Positions 8,543 to 17,709 of a stretch of DNA of 64,000 bases are shown in pieces (positions within the stretch are counted from its first letter, which is position 1; every line of letters begins with the position of its first letter). The notes under the pieces are model-generated. The model did no database searches. It had not been told where the DNA came from and was given only the letters and a program-made list of their open reading frames with translations. Source of the DNA: Heterotrichella gracilis (taxonomy: Eukaryota > Sar > Xanthophyceae > Tribonematales > Xanthonemataceae); NCBI GenBank assembly GCA_032358255.1, contig JAULBX010025829.1, positions 62,001 to 126,000 of the forward strand, read 5' to 3'. The translations under genes and the position numbers were made by a program.

Positions 8543-9469
8543 TTAGATGAAATCTTTTGAACGGTTCTTATACAGAATGAATACCAAAGACATGAACAGT
8601 GCAGATAAAGAAGAGATCATAACAATGATCCATCTAACTGGCGAACACTTTTTATCCTGAAAATTTGGTTTACTTACATAAACATAATAATCCATGTCAC
8701 CGCTAACATCCAACAAATAAGCATCGTTCTTTAATTTAATTTGTGTATAAGAATTTAAAGTGGACTCCATTCTGCCCTTTAAAATTCTTAATTCAGAGCC
8801 TCTTTCTTTTATACCTTTTACTTGCTTAGAACCATTTTCATTTAATGTTGACCCCGCAGAGATCTGCTTACTTAAATATTTTGCCTGATAATCGGCATCA
8901 ATAAGATCGTACTCGGTCTTAATTTTTAATATAGACTGGCTTATAGAATCCAGTTCCTTTGACTGAACATCAATTACTTTTTTTGTGTTAACAAGATATT
9001 GTCCGACAATAGCTTTTTTAGTTTCTCTGATAAGATTGTTTGTATTATTTACCAATGCAACATTTAACTTTTGAGCAAAAGCAGGATCTACATCTTTTAC
9101 ATTTATTTCAATAGATTCATAAATAGTAGGAGAGATTGTAATATTCTCAATGAACATATAATTAAACAATGCTTTGCCACCTTTTGAGTTTAATGTATCA
9201 ATACCATACCTGTCGAAAAGTTTAAAATCTTTGGCCAATTTATATTTTACATCTTCACTTAAAAAATATTGCAATAATTGTTCGCTGGGAGACTCCTCGG
9301 AATTTTGAAATAAGTTAACAGGATAAACAACTGCGCTGGATTTAAATTTATCTTTGATAAGGAACGATGCTCCGTACGAAATTACAGCTGCAGATAACAT
9401 CACCAGAAAGATCATCTTCCAGTTCTTGAAGATGGTCTTAACAATACTTAGAGAGTTTATATTTTCCAT
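8543..9469 (-). CDS. Wzz-like chain-length determinant protein (second copy)
   Basis: The 308-residue protein has the Wzz/GumC plan: a TM segment near 17-37, a periplasmic helical domain of about 230 residues, and a second TM near 282-302 preceded by a short Pro-containing segment. There is no C-terminal tyrosine kinase domain. It follows the other Wzz-like gene after 2 nt and precedes the ligase/polymerase after 1 nt. Such proteins set glycan chain length during Wzy-dependent assembly. Two unlike copies in tandem are noteworthy. Confidence 0.82.
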   Translation of the reverse strand: MENINSLSIVKTIFKNWKMIFLVMLSAAVISYGASFLIKDKFKSSAVVYPVNLFQNSEESPSEQLLQYFLSEDVKYKLAKDFKLFDRYGIDTLNSKGGKALFNYMFIENITISPTIYESIEINVKDVDPAFAQKLNVALVNNTNNLIRETKKAIVGQYLVNTKKVIDVQSKELDSISQSILKIKTEYDLIDADYQAKYLSKQISAGSTLNENGSKQVKGIKERGSELRILKGRMESTLNSYTQIKLKNDAYLLDVSGDMDYYVYVSKPNFQDKKCSPVRWIIVMISSLSALFMSLVFILYKNRSKDFI

Positions 9470-9471
9470 AA

Positions 9472-10470
9472 TTAGTCTTGCAGTTTTAATTTGTTAAACT
9501 TATCACGAAACAAAAGAATCAGGAAACCTAATAAATTACTAGCAATTATAGATACCCCCAATATTAATAATCTGTTAGGTTTTGCCTTATATTCATTAGG
9601 TTTTGCCTTTTCAACTACAAATTTAATTGGCAGGCTGGTGTTATAGTTTACCAAAGCCTCATCATACTTAGCTTTAATATCAGGATATTTAAAACTGTAT
9701 TTTTCTAAATTATCATGTACGTTTTGGTAAGCACTTCCGTATTTTTTAAGAGTATCTAGTTTATCTTCTAAACGTTTAATAGCACCTGCATCATTTTTTT
9801 CGAGTGCTTTGGCGTAACTTTTTGAATAGGCTTTTACCTGTTCCTTGTAATGCAAAACACCAAGTTTTCTAAGTTTCATAAGACTATCTTCCAATTCCTT
9901 CATTCTAAGTAACGTGTTTTCGTATTCTTCTTTTACAATTTTTACTACCCCGGCGGTTATTCCTTTGGTCATTTCGTGTTTTACCGTATCACAATAATCT
10001 ATAATGCCATTTGCGATCTGTGCTGATCCATTAGCAGTATAATCGTAAACCTCAACCTTTACACTATTGAACTCAGTGCGTTTAATAGCAACCATATCAT
10101 CCCATTTTAGTTTTAGATAATGATAGCCGAAAACGGTATCTCTTATGTTCCAGCGGTCCCACAAATTGTAAGCATTTGCCACTTTGAGTTTTAAAGCATC
10201 TGAACTAAGGAACTGGATCAGTTTTTCAACATCGTCCTCATCACCTATTTGCATGTAATCTTCCTGATTACCTGAGTTTGGTTCTATTACCAATTTTGAA
10301 ACCGAAAATTGACGTGCGGCAAATAATACCGCAGTAGATTTATATTGTTTTGGCATTAAAAAAACAAGAGTTCCGGTTACCAACGTGGTAATAATAGTGA
10401 TCCAGAGAAAAGCCTTTCTCCACTTTATTAATTTTAGTATTAATTCCTTAGCAGTAATCTCTTCAATCAT
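9472..10470 (-). CDS. Wzz-like chain-length determinant protein (first copy)
   Basis: A 332-residue protein with one TM near 18-37, a long periplasmic region with coiled-coil propensity (about 170-260), and a C-terminal TM near 304-322 after the KPNEYKAKPNR proline-rich stretch typical of Wzz. It is only loosely similar to its neighbour at 8543. The flippase gene lies 1 nt upstream. The role is control of polysaccharide chain length at the inner membrane. No polysaccharide export (Wza) or Wzc kinase gene is visible in the window. Confidence 0.83.
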   Translation of the reverse strand: MIEEITAKELILKLIKWRKAFLWITIITTLVTGTLVFLMPKQYKSTAVLFAARQFSVSKLVIEPNSGNQEDYMQIGDEDDVEKLIQFLSSDALKLKVANAYNLWDRWNIRDTVFGYHYLKLKWDDMVAIKRTEFNSVKVEVYDYTANGSAQIANGIIDYCDTVKHEMTKGITAGVVKIVKEEYENTLLRMKELEDSLMKLRKLGVLHYKEQVKAYSKSYAKALEKNDAGAIKRLEDKLDTLKKYGSAYQNVHDNLEKYSFKYPDIKAKYDEALVNYNTSLPIKFVVEKAKPNEYKAKPNRLLILGVSIIASNLLGFLILLFRDKFNKLKLQD

Positions 10471-10471
10471 A

Positions 10472-11929
10472 TTATTTATATTTTATGAAACGCAAAACGG
10501 ATTTAGGGTTTATCATTCCGGTAATAAATGCTAATAAGCCACTAAATATAAGCATAATTACGAAATTATAAACCCAATAGGTGGTTAAATTCATGGTGAA
10601 ATAGTTGGCAAAAACAATGCCTACAATGAATAAAAATACAGATATCAATAGCCTTTTATTGACATGAAATTTAAATACCTTATACGAAATAAATACCTGT
10701 ATCAAACAGGTTAAAAACTGCGTAACAACACTTGCCACGGCACTTCCTAAAGCGTAATATCTTGGAATTAGAATGAAATTTAAGATCAGGTTTATTAAAA
10801 TACCGCTAACGGCCATTAAATTTAAATACTTTAAATTACCATTGGCGGTAAGCAAAGTACCAAAAATATAGGTGATTGAAATGGCGGTAAAACAGCTCAT
10901 AAGAAGTCCCAGTATTTGATACCCCTCTGTATTTCCCTTATATAAAAGCTCACAAAAACGATCAGCATAGAACAAACTTCCAACAGATACTATCAGCGCC
11001 GGCGTTAGCAATAGTGTAAACGACAGCTTTACAATATTCTCGATATTCTCTTTATTTTTTAGCATGCGGCTAAACAATGGTAATAACTGAACAGAAAATA
11101 AATAAGCAATCATGTTGGCTGCATCAAGCAATCTAAAAGCTTTGGCGTAGATACCGCTTTGCTCTTTGCCAAGATTACCGGGCAAAATACGTTCGATCAT
11201 AACACTATCCAAACGGTTATAAAACGTCATTAATAGAACTAAAATTGCAAAAGGAAAACTCTTTTTTAGGATCATGCGGTTAAAAGCCCAATCCCAATTT
11301 AATTTAAACGTGTGTGTTTTATTTAATACAACTAAAAAACCAATAAGCGCTGTAAGGCCGTAACCAATGGTTTGAGCGTAAACGAAGTTCATTACATCAA
11401 CATGCAGACCGAAAACATTAAAGATCAAAGCAGCCACTAAAATGATCATAATAACACGGTCTAATACCGACATGATACTGTCTATCCTGAATAAATGCAA
11501 TGCAAGTAGATTTGAACGAAGGAAAAGAATAAAACTTAAGAAGAAATTATTTATACATAACACAACCAAAAGCTTGATATACCTAACCTCGAAGCCCAAA
11601 ACAAAAAAACCAACAAGTAGTGTAACTGAAATATACAATATACCCAGAACAAATTTTAGGCTGAGCATTTTACTAAAATGTTTGCTTAATAAATGTGAGT
11701 GTTGAGCGATGTTCTTGTTATTAAAATTGGTCAAACCAAAATCCAATAAAATACCAATTAGGAAGGAAAAATTAAACAAAACAAAGTATTCACCATAAGA
11801 TGCGTTTCCCACGCTCATCTGAACCTGGGGATCGATGCTTAAAATCCAAAATGGCTTAATTAATAAATTAAGTATCAGGAGAATAGCTAAATCAAATATG
11901 AACTTCTTTTTTTGCACAAAAAGCAGCAA
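10472..11929 (-). CDS. Polysaccharide flippase, Wzx/MATE-like family
   Basis: The 485-residue protein consists almost entirely of hydrophobic helices, about twelve to fourteen. It has the polysaccharide transporter layout with a short Arg/Asp-rich loop (YNRLDSVMIERILPG) after the central helices, as in Wzx-type proteins. It would move lipid-linked oligosaccharides across the inner membrane. It is the first gene of the minus-strand operon ending at 7090 and is divergent from the GT4 glycosyltransferase. The specific glycan is unknown. Confidence 0.86.
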   Translation of the reverse strand: MLLFVQKKKFIFDLAILLILNLLIKPFWILSIDPQVQMSVGNASYGEYFVLFNFSFLIGILLDFGLTNFNNKNIAQHSHLLSKHFSKMLSLKFVLGILYISVTLLVGFFVLGFEVRYIKLLVVLCINNFFLSFILFLRSNLLALHLFRIDSIMSVLDRVIMIILVAALIFNVFGLHVDVMNFVYAQTIGYGLTALIGFLVVLNKTHTFKLNWDWAFNRMILKKSFPFAILVLLMTFYNRLDSVMIERILPGNLGKEQSGIYAKAFRLLDAANMIAYLFSVQLLPLFSRMLKNKENIENIVKLSFTLLLTPALIVSVGSLFYADRFCELLYKGNTEGYQILGLLMSCFTAISITYIFGTLLTANGNLKYLNLMAVSGILINLILNFILIPRYYALGSAVASVVTQFLTCLIQVFISYKVFKFHVNKRLLISVFLFIVGIVFANYFTMNLTTYWVYNFVIMLIFSGLLAFITGMINPKSVLRFIKYK

Positions 11930-11967
11930 ATATAGCCTTTTTTATGGTTAAAACTAAACTAAATTCA

Positions 11968-11975
11968 TAGATTTG
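11968..11975 (+). promoter_or_regulatory. -7 box TAGATTTG before the GT4 gene
   Basis: Exact TAnnTTTG match ending 4 nt before the GTG start at 11980. The expected start of transcription would fall at or very near the GTG codon. Confidence 0.5.
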
Positions 11976-11979
11976 CCCG

Positions 11980-13110
11980 GTGCAAATCGTTGTAAATACT
12001 AGGATCTTACTAAAAGATCGCCTTGAAGGCATGGGCTGGTTTGCCTACCAAACTTTAAAGCACATTACAACCAAAAACCCAGAAGTACATTTTGTTTTTG
12101 TTTTTGACCGGGATTTTGACGAGGATTTTATTTTTTCTGATAATATTACCCCGCTGATCCTCTCGCCTCAAGCAAGACATCCGTTTTTGTATTACGCCTG
12201 GTTTCAACATTCCGTTAAAAGATTATTGGATAAAATGCAGCCCGACCTGTTCTTATCGCCGGATGGCTTCCTATCTTTAGGCGCCAAGTGCAAGCAGTTG
12301 CCCGTAATTCACGATATTAACTTTTTACATCACCCAGAAGACAGCAAATGGTTAACGGCCAAATATTACAACCATTATTTTCCAAAATTTGCGCATGAGG
12401 CTACAAGAATTGCTACAGTTTCGGAATACAGTAAACAGGATATTTCGAGAAATTACGGAATAGATCTAGCTAGAATAGACGTGGTTTACAATGGCATTAA
12501 TCATTTTTTTAAAACAGTTGATGATACTGCAAAACAAAAAACAAAACAAAAATACACTAACGGTAAAGATTATTTTGTGAACGTTGGATCATTACATCCA
12601 AGAAAAAATATTGGCAATCTTATTCGTGCTTTTGCATTATTTAAAAAAGAAAGTAACTCAGATCATAAACTGGTGCTTGCGGGGCCAAAGTATTGGGGCG
12701 TTGCAGAGATCAACAAAATTATTGCCGAAACAAATTTAAAAGAAGATGTTGTATTTACAGGACGTTTAGCGGATGAGGAATTGAATCTTGTTCTTGGCAG
12801 CGCGCTAGCGTTAACCTTTATACCCTATTACGAGGGCTTTGGTATTCCGTTGGTTGAAGCCATGCAGGCACAAGTACCTATTATCACCAGCAACGTTACC
12901 AGCATGCCCGAGGTGGCAGGCAATGCAGCACTTTTAGTGAACCCGTTGGAAGTAAATGAAATAAAAAATGCCATGCTGCAGATCTTTCAAAAACCGGCAT
13001 TACGCGAAAGCCTTATTAATAACGGAAATTTACAGAAACAAAAATTTTCGTGGGAAAAAAGTGGCGATCTTTTGTGGGATTCGATCCTAAAAACAGTTAA
13101 GCAAGCTTAA
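11980..13110 (+). CDS. Glycosyltransferase family 4 protein
   Basis: The 376-residue GT-B enzyme starts at a GTG; the opening VVNTRILLKDRLEGMGWF matches the usual N-terminus of this family, which supports that codon. The C-terminal half has the nucleotide-sugar site: FVNVGSLHPRKN, then FTGRLADEELN and FIPYYEGFGIPLVEAM, including the EGFGIPxxE motif. It transfers a sugar from a nucleotide donor to a growing glycan at the cytoplasmic face. It is divergent from the export operon and overlaps the 3' end of waaA by 14 nt. Confidence 0.92.
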   Translation: MQIVVNTRILLKDRLEGMGWFAYQTLKHITTKNPEVHFVFVFDRDFDEDFIFSDNITPLILSPQARHPFLYYAWFQHSVKRLLDKMQPDLFLSPDGFLSLGAKCKQLPVIHDINFLHHPEDSKWLTAKYYNHYFPKFAHEATRIATVSEYSKQDISRNYGIDLARIDVVYNGINHFFKTVDDTAKQKTKQKYTNGKDYFVNVGSLHPRKNIGNLIRAFALFKKESNSDHKLVLAGPKYWGVAEINKIIAETNLKEDVVFTGRLADEELNLVLGSALALTFIPYYEGFGIPLVEAMQAQVPIITSNVTSMPEVAGNAALLVNPLEVNEIKNAMLQIFQKPALRESLINNGNLQKQKFSWEKSGDLLWDSILKTVKQA

Positions 13111-14341
13111 GTATTGCCAACACTTTTTTAGTGGTACCCGATTTTTTAAGGAAGTAGGCCTTTAGCTTATTTTCAATTTCGATTAAGGCAACTTTATCAT
13201 TTAAAAAAGTAGAAACCTCAGTTGCAAGGGCGCTTGCAGAAGATATATTCTTAGCAGCTTTAAGTTCAATAAGTTCCGTTGCTTCGTTATATTTATGATA
13301 GTCGTCGCCATAAAACACAACAGGTTTATTGTAAACGGCAGGCTCTAAACAGTTATGAATGCCATCATTTAAACCCCCGCCAATATATGCTACTGACGCA
13401 TAATGGTATATTTTTGAAAGCAAACCAATTGTATCAACTACCAAAACCCTTGCGTTTTTATTTAGTTTTTGCTCAGAGAATAAATTAAAACTTAACTCGT
13501 TTCTACCAAGCAGCGTAGTTAGCTTAGCAATATCTTTTTCTTCTACATTATGCGGCACAATAATCATTTTAAGGTCGGGCAAATTCAATAACTTAAAGGC
13601 GTCTACCAATAACTCTTCATCTCCCTGCCAGGTGCTCCCTGCTACTAAAATTTTTTCATTGCCACAAAATTCTTTTATAAAAGGTAACTCTTCAAAGTTT
13701 TCCTTTACCTCTATAACCCTGTCAAATCGGGTATCACCACACACTTCATAATTTTTAATATCAATTTTTTCAAGCAATTTACCTGAGGCTTCATCTTGTA
13801 TAAATAATTTATTGAATGTAATTAATGATCTTCTAAAAATGCCGCCATACCATCTAAAGAAAGGATGATGCGGTTTAAATACTGCTGAAACAAGATAGGT
13901 GGGAATATTTTGTTTTTTTAATTCGAATAAAAAATTCAACCAAAATTCATACTTAATAAAAATGGAAGCCTTGGGTTTTGCGATGCTTATAAAATCTCTT
14001 GCATTTTTTTTTGTATCCAATGGTAAATAACATATCAGGTCTGCCCCACTCCAGTCTTTAAAAGCCTCATAGCCACTTGGTGAAAAAAAACTTAAAACGA
14101 TCTTATAACCTGGGTGTTTTTTTTTAATGGCTTCTATCAACGGTCGGCCCTGCTCAAACTCACCGTAAGAAGAACAATGCACCCAAAGAATGTTCTCGGA
14201 ATTAAGCGCTGCAATTTTTTTACTGAGGTTCTCGCGCCAATTCTTGCGTCCTGTTACCCATTGTTTGGCTTTTAATTTATTTATTGAAGCCAGTTTAATT
14301 ACCAAGCCATATAAATAAATAACCAAATTGTATAAGAACAT
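13097..14341 (-). CDS. waaA: 3-deoxy-D-manno-octulosonic acid (Kdo) transferase
   Basis: From the ATG at 14341 (MFLYNLVIYLYGL) this is a 414-residue protein. An N-terminal membrane anchor is followed by a GT30 glycosyltransferase fold. Landmarks are ILWVHCSSYGEFEQGRPL, VAGSTWQGDEELL and YIGGGLNDGIHNCLEPA. WaaA adds Kdo to lipid A precursors at the inner membrane, an essential step in LPS core assembly. A longer frame would add a charged stretch ahead of the anchor and overlap the upstream gene, so I reject it. The upstream OM protein gene ends 10 nt before. Confidence 0.94.
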   Translation of the reverse strand: MFLYNLVIYLYGLVIKLASINKLKAKQWVTGRKNWRENLSKKIAALNSENILWVHCSSYGEFEQGRPLIEAIKKKHPGYKIVLSFFSPSGYEAFKDWSGADLICYLPLDTKKNARDFISIAKPKASIFIKYEFWLNFLFELKKQNIPTYLVSAVFKPHHPFFRWYGGIFRRSLITFNKLFIQDEASGKLLEKIDIKNYEVCGDTRFDRVIEVKENFEELPFIKEFCGNEKILVAGSTWQGDEELLVDAFKLLNLPDLKMIIVPHNVEEKDIAKLTTLLGRNELSFNLFSEQKLNKNARVLVVDTIGLLSKIYHYASVAYIGGGLNDGIHNCLEPAVYNKPVVFYGDDYHKYNEATELIELKAAKNISSASALATEVSTFLNDKVALIEIENKLKAYFLKKSGTTKKVLAILKLA

Positions 14342-14351
14342 ATTGTTTGGA

Positions 14352-15086
14352 TTAGTTATAATAAAATTCGTTCGGCGTTTTTTTGTATAATGGTAGTATC
14401 CAGCCAAACCTCAGGCCAAATAACATATCCAACCGTTTTTGTGTATCGGGTAAACCGGTATCGTAATTTAATTTTCTTATGCTATGCGTAAAGGCTTCAT
14501 AACCCTCAACGCCAAAATAAAAATTTAAAAGACGGTTATCGCTTAAGAACATATAACCTATAAATTGTGTGAACGAAACACCACCGCTAAGCCTATCATA
14601 GCCGTGAGCAAGATCTCCTTTCACCGCAGCAATTCTTTGTTGCGCATCGTATAATTTTATTTTTGACTGAAGATAACCGGCACCTACGTTTACCATTAAT
14701 CCTGAATTTGGATTAGCCGATAAGAACTTAAAAATCTTACCGCCGGTTAAATGTATTCCAAAGCCACGCTCTGTTACACGTATGTCGGCAGGAAAACCTT
14801 CATTATCCACAATAAATCCATCTGAGTTCTTTAATTGAGTTAACACATTTTCTTTTACGTTTCTTCCAAAAGAATAATTCGATTCTAAACCTAACAACCA
14901 ATTATGTTTTGTTTTTATCATGAAGGAACCGCCAATATTAAGATTCGGACCAAAACGTTTGGCTAGGTCACCTCCCGGAATTTGTCCGCTAAAATGAATA
15001 CTTACCAATGGAACAAATGTTTTAGTAGAATCAATTTGAGAAAAACTGAAAAAGGAACAAAAAATAAATAGCGTTAAAAATCTCAT
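14352..15086 (-). CDS. Outer membrane beta-barrel-like protein, hypothetical
   Basis: The 244-residue protein begins MRFLTLFIFCSFFSFSQ, a clear signal peptide. The mature part alternates short hydrophobic strands with glycines and aromatics (GGSFMIKTKHNWLLGLESNY, LRFGWILPLY), as in small Bacteroidota outer membrane barrels of about 8 strands. I do not recognise a named family. It lies 10 nt upstream of waaA and would be co-transcribed with it. A factor-independent terminator separates it from the lipoprotein gene upstream. Confidence 0.75.
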   Translation of the reverse strand: MRFLTLFIFCSFFSFSQIDSTKTFVPLVSIHFSGQIPGGDLAKRFGPNLNIGGSFMIKTKHNWLLGLESNYSFGRNVKENVLTQLKNSDGFIVDNEGFPADIRVTERGFGIHLTGGKIFKFLSANPNSGLMVNVGAGYLQSKIKLYDAQQRIAAVKGDLAHGYDRLSGGVSFTQFIGYMFLSDNRLLNFYFGVEGYEAFTHSIRKLNYDTGLPDTQKRLDMLFGLRFGWILPLYKKTPNEFYYN

Positions 15087-15142
15087 TTTGTGCTTTACCA
15101 ACGGTAATTTATATTGCCATAAATTTACTCGATATATTTATA

Positions 15143-15176
15143 TTAAAAAAACCCAAAATTTATGCGATTTTGGGTT
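15143..15176 (-). terminator. Factor-independent terminator after the lipoprotein at 15200
   Basis: A perfect 10-bp stem (aacccaaaat at 15150-15159 pairing with attttgggtt at 15167-15176) has a 7-nt loop. On the minus strand it is followed directly by a run of seven U residues (15149-15143), the arrangement expected for intrinsic termination. Confidence 0.85.
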
Positions 15177-15199
15177 AATTTTTACTATACAGAACTATT

Positions 15200-16051
15200 T
15201 TAAGGTAATGTAATTGTGTAGGTGTTAGCGTTAATTGTAACTGTAGCCTGGTCATCGCAGGTACCATTTCCAAAATCAATTATCCTGGTTGGTTTTCCCT
15301 GCGGGGTGTGCTTGATTTCACCGCTTATAAAATGTTTTCTGCAACCAATGCTCATATCACGGATCAGTGGTTTACCAGAAGTAATAGAAGATGTAAAACT
15401 TCTGCCATTTGCATTTGTGCCAGTTGCACTACCTGTAATAGAATATTTATCATCTATCCAAAGCAATGTGTTCTCGCCGCTAAGCCACTCACGTTGGCGT
15501 GTACCGGTCCATTGAATTGTTCCACTGTTATCTGCTTTTAGAATAGAAAGATTTGCGCTAATATCGTAAACCAAATGCCCTTGTGCATTATGACCTAAGT
15601 TTTTTACTGTTTTACTGCCGCTTACTTTGTTATCATTCACAAAATAATTTATTGGTGTTACCGTAATAGTAGTTAACGAATCGCGGTATTTACCAGTATA
15701 AACAATTAATAAATTTCCTCGGCGATAGCGACCATCGTTACAAAGGCAATTGCTGTTCCCAAAATTTACAGTTATTGAATCAGCATTGGTGCTTACTAAA
15801 GTATCAAAATGTATTGTTGCACAAGAACTTAAAATTGCAGAAGCTTCTGAAGTTTTAAAACTGCTTACACTTTTATTTCGACCGGCTTCATCAGCAATGT
15901 TATTCATATCATTGTCAATACTCGTAGCCAAAGAACTTTCAGCGGCCGATTGTGTATCTGTATCCTCTTCTTTATTTTGCTTTTTTTGGCAAGAAGAAAA
16001 AAATAATGTAAGGCTTAAACCTAAAATTAAAATATGACTTAGCTTTTTCAT
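15200..16051 (-). CDS. Hypothetical lipoprotein
   Basis: The 283-residue protein has a signal peptide ending in a lipobox (FFSSC) and a Lys/Asp/Ser-rich linker. Its mature domain is rich in Ser, Thr and Asn, with repeated IxF/VTI strands and paired cysteines (for example CATIHFD, NSNCLCNDGRYRRG, IGCRKHF, FGNGTCDD). The pattern FDTLVS...ITVNFGNSNC followed by RRGNLLIVYTGKYRDS is one I associate with uncharacterised Bacteroidota lipoproteins. Function unknown. Confidence 0.75.
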   Translation of the reverse strand: MKKLSHILILGLSLTLFFSSCQKKQNKEEDTDTQSAAESSLATSIDNDMNNIADEAGRNKSVSSFKTSEASAILSSCATIHFDTLVSTNADSITVNFGNSNCLCNDGRYRRGNLLIVYTGKYRDSLTTITVTPINYFVNDNKVSGSKTVKNLGHNAQGHLVYDISANLSILKADNSGTIQWTGTRQREWLSGENTLLWIDDKYSITGSATGTNANGRSFTSSITSGKPLIRDMSIGCRKHFISGEIKHTPQGKPTRIIDFGNGTCDDQATVTINANTYTITLP

Positions 16052-16115
16052 TTTTCTGCAATTTATTCTAAGACGCTTATTTTATATAAAGGTTTAATCG
16101 GGAAATAATGTTTTT

Positions 16116-16841
16116 TTAGTTAAAAGCGTCGATCCTCGTTTTATAGGTGGTTATTTTGGTATTTTGCGTGTCGCTCTCTACCAAACCATCCTTCAAACGT
16201 ACTATCCGGTGAGCATGCAGGGCAATATCCTCTTCGTGGGTAACTAAAATAATGGTATTTCCTTTTTTATGAATCTCTTCAAAAAGGCCCATAATTTCAA
16301 CCGATGTTTTGCTATCTAAATTACCGGTAGGCTCATCGGCAAGAATAATAGCAGGGTTGTTAACCAAAGCTCTTGCAATAGCAACACGTTGGCGTTGACC
16401 ACCGCTAAGCTCATTAGGTTTATGGTTCATTCTATTACCTAAACCAACACTTTCTAATACTTCTTTTGCGCGTTTGTCTCGGTCTATTTTACTAAAGCCT
16501 GCGTAAACCAACGGCAGGGCAACATTATCAAGCGTTGTAGCTCTGGGTAATAAATTAAATGTTTGAAAAACAAAACCAATTTCTTTATTGCGCACCTCAG
16601 CCAATTCGTTGTCGCTCATCTTAGCAACCGATAAGTTATTCAGGATGTACTCACCGTCAGATGGACTGTCCAGACAACCCAGCATATTCATTAAAGTAGA
16701 TTTACCACTACCTGATGGTCCCATTAACGCCACGTATTCGTTCTTATAAATAGTTAACGAAACATCTTTTAAAGCATGAATGATCTCTTCACCTATCTGG
16801 TAAGTTTTTCGTATGTTCTTTATGGAAATAATTTCTTTCAC
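16116..16841 (-). CDS. ABC transporter ATP-binding protein (LolD/MacB type)
   Basis: The 241-residue ATPase has all motifs: Walker [10 protein letters not shown] at 41-49, Q-loop Gln93, signature LSGGQ at 145-149, Walker B with Glu170, and His202 of the H-loop. The [20 protein letters not shown] segment is typical of the MacB/LolD/FtsE group that powers type VII ABC systems. Partner permease genes are not adjacent, so the exact system (lipoprotein release, efflux or another mechanotransmission role) is open. The start is GTG at 16841. Confidence 0.92.
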   Translation of the reverse strand: MKEIISIKNIRKTYQIGEEIIHALKDVSLTIYKNEYVALMGPSGSGKSTLMNMLGCLDSPSDGEYILNNLSVAKMSDNELAEVRNKEIGFVFQTFNLLPRATTLDNVALPLVYAGFSKIDRDKRAKEVLESVGLGNRMNHKPNELSGGQRQRVAIARALVNNPAIILADEPTGNLDSKTSVEIMGLFEEIHKKGNTIILVTHEEDIALHAHRIVRLKDGLVESDTQNTKITTYKTRIDAFN

Positions 16842-16908
16842 TTACGTAAAATTAGGCTATTTAAAAACGAATAAAAAACCATTGGTACTATTTTGTTAAA
16901 GGATTCAA

Positions 16909-16964
16909 GACTAATGATGAATGACTAAAGACTAAATTCTAACGACTTGTAACTAATGACTAAC
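16909..16964 (+). repeat. Tandem heptad repeat, eight units (consensus GACTAAn)
   Basis: Read in sevens, the stretch is gactaat, gatgaat, gactaaa, gactaaa, ttctaac, gacttgt, aactaat, gactaac. It is a degenerate eight-unit array of exactly 56 bp. The last unit runs into the -7 box of rluF. Similar arrays occur at 31259 and 39016. Confidence 0.75.
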
Positions 16965-16968
16965 TTTG
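16961..16968 (+). promoter_or_regulatory. -7 box TAACTTTG before rluF
   Basis: Exact TAnnTTTG match ending 3 nt before the ATG at 16972, overlapping the last unit of the heptad array. Confidence 0.5.
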
Positions 16969-16971
16969 TGT

Positions 16972-17640
16972 ATGAGTTTTTACCGACGTGTAAAATATTT
17001 TTTGGTTCATACGCTAATGCTTAGTAATAAGGAAGCGCAGCGTCTTATTGATAACAAAACAATTGAAATTGATGGGGAGGTTGTATCTGAGAACTGCATT
17101 ATTTCTGATGCTTCGGAAATAAAAGTGAATGGTGTAATTAAACGCGCCAAAAAAGAATTTATGTATTTAAAATTTTATAAACCTGTGGGGTTTCAGAGTA
17201 CCTTAAATACAAATGTGGATAGCAACCTCTCTTCTTTTTTCACTAAGTATGAAAATCTTGCAATTGCCGGCAGGCTGGATAAGCAATCGGAAGGATTATT
17301 GTTGCTGAGCAATGACGGTAAATGGGTAGAAGAATTATGCAATCCAAAATTTGAAAAAGAGAAAGAATATATTGTTGTGGTTGATAAAACAATAACGGAC
17401 CAGTTTGTTTCTAGCTTTAAGAATGGTGTTGAAATAGACAATTACCTCACAAAAAAATGTTTTTGTGAGAGAATAAATGAAAACACCTTGCGGATAATAT
17501 TAACCGAAGGTAAGAACCGGCAGATCCGTAAAATGTGTAAAGTACTAGGTTACCATGTTTTAACTTTAAAACGGATGAGGATCTCGGATCTTTTACTTGC
17601 TGATATTCAACCCGGTAACATTGAGTTTATAAAAATTTAA
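16972..17640 (+). CDS. rluF: 23S rRNA pseudouridine synthase, RluF-like
   Basis: From the ATG at 16972 the 222-residue protein has an N-terminal S4 RNA-binding domain (about 5-50: LSNKEAQRLIDNKTIEIDG) and a RsuA-family catalytic domain. The active-site motif AGRLDKQSEGLLLL places the nucleophile at Asp103, and EGKNRQIRKMC near the end is the conserved RNA-contact loop. The lack of a long C-terminal extension and the short N-terminus fit RluF, which modifies 23S rRNA (position 2604 in E. coli). It is transcribed alone. Confidence 0.9.
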   Translation: MSFYRRVKYFLVHTLMLSNKEAQRLIDNKTIEIDGEVVSENCIISDASEIKVNGVIKRAKKEFMYLKFYKPVGFQSTLNTNVDSNLSSFFTKYENLAIAGRLDKQSEGLLLLSNDGKWVEELCNPKFEKEKEYIVVVDKTITDQFVSSFKNGVEIDNYLTKKCFCERINENTLRIILTEGKNRQIRKMCKVLGYHVLTLKRMRISDLLLADIQPGNIEFIKI

Positions 17641-17649
17641 CTATTTAGT

Positions 17650-17672
17650 GTTACAACATTAAATGTTATAAC
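17650..17672. promoter_or_regulatory. Palindromic operator upstream of yceI, candidate MarR site
   Basis: Two 11-bp arms, gttacaacatt (17650-17660) and aatgttataac (17662-17672), flank a single central A with one mismatch. The palindrome ends 1 nt before the -7 box of yceI, so a bound protein would block RNA polymerase. Size, symmetry and place fit a MarR-family operator, and a marR gene lies just downstream. Confidence 0.75.
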
Positions 17673-17673
17673 A

Positions 17674-17681
17674 TACATTTG
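17674..17681 (+). promoter_or_regulatory. -7 box TACATTTG before yceI
   Basis: Exact TAnnTTTG match 28 nt upstream of the ATG at 17710, directly after the palindromic operator. Confidence 0.6.
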
Positions 17682-17709
17682 TTTTATAAAACTATAAAAA
17701 ACAAAAACT

